The translations under genes and the position numbers were made by a program. The notes under the pieces are model-generated. The model searched no databases, was not told the origin of the DNA, and was given only the letters and a program-made list of their open reading frames with translations. Below, in pieces: positions 58,301 through 64,000 of a stretch of 64,000 bases of DNA. This DNA is from Skeletonema tropicum (lineage: Eukaryota; Bacillariophyta; Thalassiosirophyceae; Thalassiosirales; Thalassiosiraceae), in assembly GCA_037178625.1 (NCBI GenBank), contig CM074130.1, positions 1,798,001-1,862,000 on the forward strand, given 5' to 3'. Within the stretch, counting starts at the first letter, position 1. Every line of letters begins with the position of its first letter.

Positions 58301-58939
58301 TTAAGGTATTTGGGGGACAAATACAGTGAACTTCACGGGGTACCGAGTGACGATTGGAAAGCAGAGTGGTCACTAGTAGATGCCTCCAACAATTCTCCGA
58401 AACAAACCAATGGACACGACTGTGGATTGTTTGTCCTCGCTAATGCGACTATGCTGGCTCAGCAGATCCCTCTGTCCCCTTCCTCGTACAATGAGGGAGA
58501 TTTCCAGCTGTTAGACACCCGAAGTAGGGTGGCGATGCTGTTGTGGCTAGCGAGTACCAACAGGCCTGTACCACCTGCAGTACGGGCAGTCCAATCGAGG
58601 CGGCGTCAACGCCCAACACAGAGCAATGAGAGGAGCCGAAATGGCCAATCTAAGATCAAACCGCTTCCAGCAAAGAAAGCTTCTGCCGCAGTCAAGCACT
58701 CAAAAGGCAAGGAGCGCGCAAAGCGACGTCGCAACAACAAGCGAATTATCCCGGGAGGTCCCAAAACTCGGGGGAAAATCTTGGTCACAGACCCCACGCC
58801 ACTGCAACAGACACATTCACTATTGAATAAGAAACGCAAAGCAGAGTCCGTAGTTTTTGGGGAGGCCACATTGTTAGCTACCACTCAACGCCATGCTCCG
58901 CCGAAGAGGAAGAAACGGAAACAGCACCACCCTGACTGA
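52398..58939 (+). CDS. retroelement polyprotein: endonuclease (partial), reverse transcriptase, RNase H, zinc knuckle, Ulp1-type protease
   Basis: About 2,180 codons with no stop. Order: the C-terminal half of an APE-type endonuclease (VVLMMDANENV at about 52556-52588, GDHRPVVVD near 52787); reverse transcriptase with motif A AQVDAAQCYDRV (about 54212-54247), motif B GLAQGNGAAPP, and motif C ILYVDDTN (54543-54565); RNase H with Asp (TDGSYMK, about 56150), Glu (YRGEQLGM), Asp (FCDNKG) and HVKAHQDD (about 56506-56526); a CPNCG...HLNRC knuckle (about 56929-56985); and a C-terminal region of about 370 residues with a C48 (Ulp1/SENP) protease: WLNDEVINGYL, His in SRTHWLLL, Asp in TLWDSQG, and Gln and Cys in QTNGHDCGLF. 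A basic tail follows. The endonuclease N-terminal catalytic residues are absent, so this copy should not be autonomous. No start codon of its own remains; upstream ATG 52316 in the SSADH fragment is in frame. Confidence 0.9.
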
Positions 58940-58990
58940 AAGAATTGAGTCCAAACTATGTGTCGCAGGAGCACTCTCACCTGGTTACAG

Positions 58991-59040
58991 ACGCTTCGGC
59001 GTTTAAGAGGAGTCCTTGACTCCTACGGGAAGTTTCCCGT
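58991..59040 (+). other. three tandem hairpins in the retroelement 3' untranslated region
   Basis: Hairpin 1 (58991-59002) is ACGC-TTCG-GCGT, a C(UUCG)G tetraloop. Hairpin 2 (59008-59024) is a perfect 7-bp stem AGGAGTC/GACTCCT with a 3-nt loop. Hairpin 3 (59025-59040) is a 6-bp stem ACGGGA/TCCCGT with a 4-nt loop. Structured 3' ends commonly serve as recognition sites for the element's reverse transcriptase; that role is inferred here. Confidence 0.75.
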
Positions 59041-59154
59041 CTTGCTGTCTGGAAAGCCATTCGGCAATAGAAAAGACCGTACAGTTGTACCGAAGCAGGT
59101 CCCTTTTAGTATCATAGATATCTAATCTGATTAACTTTGTATTTATTTATTTAT

Positions 59155-59831
59155 TCAATCCAGCCAGAACCGAACTTTTGTAGAAATCGTCCAGCTGGCT
59201 TCACTCCACGTACTAAATTTAGTACCTCATTGACTACGATGGTCTTGTCCCGCTTGGAATCTGCCAAGTTGTACCGAGTTTTGCGCTTGTATACCCACTC
59301 TCGGAATGTGATATTACCTGGATGTGAGTTGATGGATCCTCCTCGTCCACAGAGGCTGTTGTCGAAAAGAAAAGTCATTGGGTCATAGGTTAGAATTGTT
59401 TGCATGCGATACACATATACCAATCAAAGGCAAATGACCCAAAAGGAACTCTATAAAAAAGAACAGACTTACATATCATTTTCATGAGGAGCAGGTATTC
59501 GGCCAGAAGGATCAGCTCTATTATTCATGGGATATGCAATTTCTTCGTCTGGTGTACCTTGCTGCTGATTTTGAGTGGAGGACATCATCATCTCCACATC
59601 ATCTGCACCAAGGTCACTCAGCGGCCCACTTGCCGCCGCAGCTGTGTTGTGATTTAGGCTGCTATTGATATCACCTTTGCGGTGTTCTTGATGCGTTCGA
59701 CTATATTCGGCTTTATCCTCTGTTTCCATGCTTTTCATCATCTTCGTCTTTCCTTGTCCTTGCGTCCTTGTCATTTTATTGTTTCGCCAGTGCTTCTTCT
59801 TCTCTGGGTGTCTCGACGGTTTCATTGCCAT
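59155..59831 (-). pseudogene. truncated 5' copy of DUF6824-type gene
   Basis: It contains all of exon 1 (59831-59473), the intron and exon 2 only up to the codons for FGSGWIE, where the retroelement tail begins. About 100 residues of the domain are retained, but its last part and the whole tail are lost. Transcripts would run antisense into the retroelement 3' end. Confidence 0.9.
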
Positions 59832-60521
59832 GCTTTGTTCGGAGGGGTGGTATTCTCTTTGTTGTTATGCTTCGTCGTGGATTAGTTTGATAGCGGAGTG
59901 CTTCCTCGCCATGGGCTCGCATGACTATTGTCACGACGTTGTGATGTGCATTGCACGTAAACCGTGGACCTCGCCTTCACCTTCTCGAATCTTCTCGGTT
60001 CTCGTCCCAGGGCGGGGACGCGACGGAAAAAGAACTCCAAATTTGTTGATGCTTTTGTCGTAGCGATAGTCGTAGCACGACTCGTGTGAGATCTTTATGC
60101 AAGATTTTTTGCTGCGCTTGTGCGCTCGCAGCATGCATGCAGGTTGGAGGTTTGGCTTGGCTTGGGTCAAGCGGCACCTTTTGGCTTCGACTTTGGCACC
60201 TATCTTCGCTTTTTGTTCAGCGTGCTCTTGGTCGGTTCTCTACTATTATTGGTGCGTGGGGATGAGGTTGATCAGATCAAATAATACAGTACATACGATT
60301 ATGATGCTTTCATCATCAGCTCGATACTCAAGATTTGCAACAACAACACTCATGGTGGCGAGCTTCAGCAACGCGGCTGCATTCTCGACAGCTAGTACAC
60401 GGCTCACCTCCATCCTGAATGATCCTACGCTAATCAATTGTGATTCTCCTCCCTCTCAAACATTTGACGTTGTTGATCCAGGTGCATCTGCAGTGCAATT
60501 TGAAGATGGGACTGCAGTTAT
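59155..60521. repeat. right copy of 1367-bp direct repeat flanking the retroelement
   Basis: Apparently identical to 51031-52397 at an offset of 8124 bp. It includes a second copy of the divergent promoter. The SSADH gene runs on uninterrupted from this copy, whereas the DUF6824 gene stops at its left edge. Confidence 0.95.
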
Positions 60522-61995
60522 TGCACATGTTCGTCGAATGGGTCGAGATGACACCCTGGAAGCCATCAATAGAGCTTACATGGCACTTCCTGATTGGAGG
60601 GACAAGACAACTGCAGCATATAGATCTGGTATCCTCTCTGAGTGGAGTTCACTGATCAAAGAATCGGCAGAGGATATTGCAAAGATAATGACACTTGAAT
60701 CTGGAAAGCCTCTCGCTGAATCTCGAGGCGAAGTTAACTATGGTACAAGTTTTTTGGACTATTATGCAGCAGAAGCTATTCGACCAAATTCTGCTGGTGG
60801 GGGATTTATCTCTCCGACTCCATTTGCTACACCAGATGGAAAACCACGTGGAAAAATGATGGCAATTCATGAAGCTGTAGGCGTTTGTGGTGAGTTGTCA
60901 TGAAATATGACACATGTCTAGCACGATTGTTTTCTGATGTATATCTATATCTCTAACACGTACTCAATAACATTCACTCTTACAGGTCTTATCACTCCAT
61001 GGAACTTTCCAATTGCAATGATAACACGTAAGGTTGGACCAGCACTTGCAGCTGGATGCACTTGTGTCTTGAAACCAAGCGAGTTAACTCCATTAACAGC
61101 AATAGCTATAAAAACACTTGCAATGAGAGCAGGAGTCCCTGAAGGAGTCTTTGAGCTGGTCACTGCAGATCGAGAATTGACAAGAGAAGTTGGTGATGAA
61201 TTGTGTACAAATAGCATAATAAAGAAGATTTCGTTTACAGGAAGCACACCTGTGGGCAAGCTACTAATGAAGCAAAGTAGTGATACAATGAAACGCCTGT
61301 CTCTTGAACTCGGTGGTAATGCATCATTCATTGTGTTTGATGATGCCGATCTTGATGTTGCAGTCAATGCTGCAATGTCGTCCAAGTTTCGAAATGCAGG
61401 GCAAACCTGTGTTTGCTCTGATCGATTTCTAGTGCACAAATCAGTTCATGAAGAGTTTGTTGCCAGGCTTGCTGAGAAAGTAGGACAAATCAAAATCGGA
61501 CACGGATTGGAAGATGGTGTGAATATGGGACCGGTGATTTCAAATGTGCCAATGAAGAATCTGTCGAAGAAGGTAGACGCAGCGATTAATGATGGTGCAA
61601 CGTGTGTGATCGGAGGCAGTCCTTTGGTAGACCTTGGGCCTAATTTCTTTGAGCCTACAATTCTTACAAATGTTGATACCAATTCACTTATATGGTGCAC
61701 TGAGACCTTTGGGCCTGTCGTGGCAGTGAAAACTTTTGACACAGAAGATGAGGCAGTAACAATCGCGAATAATTCGTCTGTTGGATTAGCATCGTACATC
61801 TGCACTCGTGATATGAGCAGGATTTTCCGAGTATCGGCCGCCTTGGAGTGTGGGATAGTTGGAGTTAATGAAGGTATCATTTCTAATGCTTCTGCGCCTT
61901 TTGGTGGAGTCAAAGAGAGTGGCCTAGGGAAGGAGGGAAGCGCTCTGGGCATGAAAGAGTACTTGAATACTAAATACGTGTTCTTAAACTGTTAA
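60301..61995 (+). CDS. succinate-semialdehyde dehydrogenase-like aldehyde dehydrogenase
   Basis: Exons 60301-60889 and 60986-61995 (VCG|LITPWNFP) give 532 residues. The aldehyde dehydrogenase family is clear: TPWNFPIAMITRKVGPAL, SFTGSTPVGKLL, the general base Glu in SLELGGNASF, the catalytic Cys in NAGQTCVCSDRF, and ETFGPVVAVKTF. The sequence around these motifs (ESGKPLAESRGEV, GLGKEGSALGMKEYL) points to the SSADH/GabD group, which oxidises succinate semialdehyde to succinate with NAD(P)+ in the GABA shunt. The leader (FATTTLMVASFSNAAAFSTAS) has the Ala-Phe motif of diatom plastid pre-sequences, although a mitochondrial leader cannot be ruled out. The first 221 bp are within the duplicated segment. 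Confidence 0.9.
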
Positions 61996-62092
61996 TCTAG
62001 TAACAAATATCTTTCAAGCACGTGTCTAGCTTTACCGCTCGTACATTTGGCACCTCTTTGGGTTGATGACTACTCCTAGCGGGTGAAGTCAT

Positions 62093-63187
62093 CTACGCAC
62101 TTCTTGGGATTAAAAATACATCGTCAGGGTCTTGTTCCCCCAGACGCTTAGCTGCCCATGATCGTGGCACAACCCTAATCTCTCTTATTCCCTTGGTACG
62201 ATCCAACTTTACAGCACAGGCATCACTTCCGTCCATGTACAGACCGATGACAATTCCTGTCTTTCCCTTCTCCGGTCCTTGTATCAACACAATCAAATCA
62301 CGTACAAGTGCAGGATCCTTTTTTGGATCAGCATAGACGAGACTATTCTCATTACCAGCATAGTACGGTTCCAAGGTAACCTTGTCATCGTAGAACGTGT
62401 AAAGCCCTCCCACTCGCAAGTAACGATCAAAGTGTAGTGACATGTCTGAATAGGCAATATACGCCTCATCTATTGCTTTGCGATTGGTAGCCTGTCGAAA
62501 TCGTTCCAGAGATGCAAAGAAGCGTCCAACTTCGTACCGCAACGCGACGCGCAGCCCTTTATCTGTAGGTATATCTGTGGGGAAGGCAGAATCTGTATAG
62601 GCGGTAAACACTGGAACATAGGATCGTAGTTGGTTTGGATATTCCTCTACTAGGTCCCATCGTTCTTGCATTAGATCTCTTTGGAGCTCATCCATCACCT
62701 TGGATACTGCACGAATTTTATTACTCAACCCCCCCAACTTTTTACTGGGGACTGGCATGCCCTTTACTTCCCTTTCATCTTCGGAAGACATGAAAAAAGT
62801 GGGCATCTTTCCCATTGTACTACTTTTGTCGACTGCATTGGCTCTATCATCATTCACGTTGAAAGTTGAAGTAGTTGCAATTATTGTAGAGCCTATGAGT
62901 GATCTTCTGAGCATGTCTCTCCGCGATGAGAGTGGCGATTGTTCATCTTTGCAATCACTGCTGATGCTTGTACTATCAAAATCACTGTTATGTTCGCCTT
63001 CATCATGTTGCGCATCACTATTGTGGGGTAAAGTAGCAGTATGAGGAAAGACACTTCGAGGATGACGATTGTTGTGTAAATTACTGCATCGAGCTGTTGA
63101 TGGAACTCCCATCTGCTGGAAAGCTGTACAGTGACGGAGACCGTAATAAAGGGTCAAAACTGGAAAAATTGCTGCTAATCTGTACAT
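62093..63187 (-). CDS. predicted plastid (thylakoid lumen?) protein with helical bundle and KOW-like segment
   Basis: 364 residues from ATG 63187, which starts a signal peptide (MYRLAAIFPVLTLYYGLRH) with Phe motif CTAFQQ; an upstream ATG at 63301 is in frame but less likely. A second hydrophobic segment after twin Arg (SRRDMLRRSLIGSTIIATTS...RANAV) looks like a thylakoid (Tat-type) signal ending in Ala-x-Ala. The mature part has a mostly helical region of about 150 residues (MDELQRDLMQERWDLVEEYP to YSDMSLHFDRYL) recalling PsbQ/Psb31-type bundles. It ends with a KOW-like strand (LVLIQGPEKGKTGIVIG-type, read as LIVLIQGPEKGKTGIV). A PSII-associated role is only a guess; the exact family is not recognised. 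Confidence 0.7.
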   Translation of the reverse strand: MYRLAAIFPVLTLYYGLRHCTAFQQMGVPSTARCSNLHNNRHPRSVFPHTATLPHNSDAQHDEGEHNSDFDSTSISSDCKDEQSPLSSRRDMLRRSLIGSTIIATTSTFNVNDDRANAVDKSSTMGKMPTFFMSSEDEREVKGMPVPSKKLGGLSNKIRAVSKVMDELQRDLMQERWDLVEEYPNQLRSYVPVFTAYTDSAFPTDIPTDKGLRVALRYEVGRFFASLERFRQATNRKAIDEAYIAYSDMSLHFDRYLRVGGLYTFYDDKVTLEPYYAGNENSLVYADPKKDPALVRDLIVLIQGPEKGKTGIVIGLYMDGSDACAVKLDRTKGIREIRVVPRSWAAKRLGEQDPDDVFLIPRSA

Positions 63188-64000
63188 GGTTAGTCGGTCC
63201 TGCTGTATTTGGTGGTAGTAGGCTACTTCCAGAAGAGCGACATGGTGGAAAGGGTTCTGCTGAGATGAGTGGAGAGTGGAGAGAAGTGACGATGACGACA
63301 CACTACGCTACATTGTGCCTCGCCTAGTCCAAATTTTGTAGGAATTAGTATGCTCCTACGTAATAACCCCATTTTATCCCGAGAAAGAGATGGTCGTCCA
63401 ATTTGTGATTTTTGTAGAACCACGAATCGGGCATCCCCGCTGGGCCGCCCGATTTTCATCACCACCACTCACCACAACAAAAGTTGCACAACACCATGAT
63501 GTGACGGCGTCCCTATGCCAACTACTATTAACAAGTCCTTCGTATTGAGAAGCTACGTCGGCGTTTTTCATAGAGGGCTTTGCTGCAATATTTGTAGTTC
63601 AAAAATAAAAAACGCCGACGTAGATATCTGAAAGGAAGACGGGGCATTCACGTGGGCATTATCACCCACAACTTCAGCAGTGTCGAGAACGAATCGTCGA
63701 TGTACTCCATCTTGTTCAAGAGCTCCACACAGTTGGCAGAACCATATAAAGATGCATTCTTTCAAACTGCCTTTGTATAGTATCTCAAATCATCTGTGAA
63801 TCCGTGAGTTACCGTACTTCTTTAACTCCGTGGTCGGCCGATGCGGACTGGTACTATCGACACGTCCTACACCCTATACATCCTCCTTTGCAATGAATGT
63901 TGCGAAAGTCACAAATGGAGCATCTTCTGTCTCATGTGCCGAAGAATGATGGAGTGATGAAAGCCTCAAAATATTGATGCTAAGACATGGCTGACAGGAA
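63188..64000. other. right-end region without supported gene, with a hairpin
   Basis: No convincing gene is seen. Minus frames at 63374-63571 and 63568-63765 are short and lack domains. A perfect 16-bp inverted repeat (CTACGTCGGCGTTTTT at 63553-63568 and its complement at 63608-63623) encloses 39 nt. It could be a tiny MITE or a terminal structure of a neighbouring gene. Confidence 0.5.
63553..63623. repeat. 16-bp perfect inverted repeat (hairpin)
   Basis: CTACGTCGGCGTTTTT at 63553-63568 pairs perfectly with 63608-63623 across a 39-nt AT-rich loop, 71 bp in all. No other copy was noticed in the window. Confidence 0.7.

Larger units (their letters stand above)
52398..59154 (+). mobile_element. 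5'-truncated non-LTR retrotransposon with Ulp1-type protease domain
   Basis: The insertion lies between the two 1367-bp copies. It starts inside the endonuclease domain, so the 5' end is missing. It has one long frame to 58939, a 200-bp 3' untranslated region with three successive hairpins (58991-59040) and a tail of TTTA repeats (TTTGTATTTATTTATTTAT) directly before the right flank. A simple-repeat tail, flanking duplication and 5' truncation are typical of target-primed reverse transcription. The uninterrupted frame and identical flanks point to a recent event. Confidence 0.9.

Overview
The window looks like nuclear DNA of a diatom, probably a centric one. The evidence is: short GT-AG introns; plastid pre-sequences made of a signal peptide followed by an 'AF'-type cleavage motif (argC, guanylate kinase, succinate-semialdehyde dehydrogenase and a lumen-type protein); three single-domain voltage-gated cation channels of the EukCatA type; and a stramenopile-type 'LCGRGG' (DUF6824-like) protein. 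All functions are read from motifs by eye; no search was run.

Layout. 1-710: a Tpt1/KptA tRNA 2'-phosphotransferase that runs off the left edge. 858-1133: a small element with a long hairpin at each end; an inverted copy lies at 21997-22266. About 2659-8925: some 34 tandem units of a 184-bp satellite with higher-order structure. 9190-17177: a Polycomb-type RING/RAWUL protein, a GH18 chitinase-like protein, a TGN syntaxin (STX16/Tlg2), plastid argC, and a HisI-HisE protein head-to-head with argC. 17221-21861: a chromatin-type PHD/CXXC/ARM protein with several frame breaks. 22480-23010: a membrane-anchored parvulin. 23108-30654: a giant ARM-repeat protein cut by a 500-N gap (30655-31154). 31155-36301: a membrane protein with an RS-like tail, a plastid guanylate kinase with a frame break, and an unidentified multi-pass membrane protein. 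36531-41459: the three channels. 41504-49770: MSH4, an RNase H-fold protein, a tail-anchored small protein and a protein kinase.

49920-61995 is the most unusual part. A DUF6824-like gene (minus) and a succinate-semialdehyde dehydrogenase gene (plus) share a divergent promoter. A 5'-truncated non-LTR retroelement (52398-59154) sits between two apparently identical 1367-bp direct copies (51031-52397 and 59155-60521) of the promoter and the 5' parts of both genes. Each host gene therefore keeps one complete copy. The element's single open frame encodes a partial APE-type endonuclease, reverse transcriptase, RNase H, a zinc knuckle and, unusually, a C-terminal Ulp1-type (C48) cysteine protease domain. 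62093-63187 is a thylakoid-lumen-type protein, and the right end holds a 16-bp-stem hairpin.

Together the genes cover plastid amino-acid synthesis (argC, HisIE), nucleotide metabolism, vesicle traffic, chromatin, meiosis and membrane excitability. No operon logic is expected, but several genes are paired head-to-head (argC/HisIE, guanylate kinase/membrane protein, MSH4/RNase H-like, DUF6824/SSADH) and may share promoters. Several genes hold single-base frame breaks that could be assembly errors.
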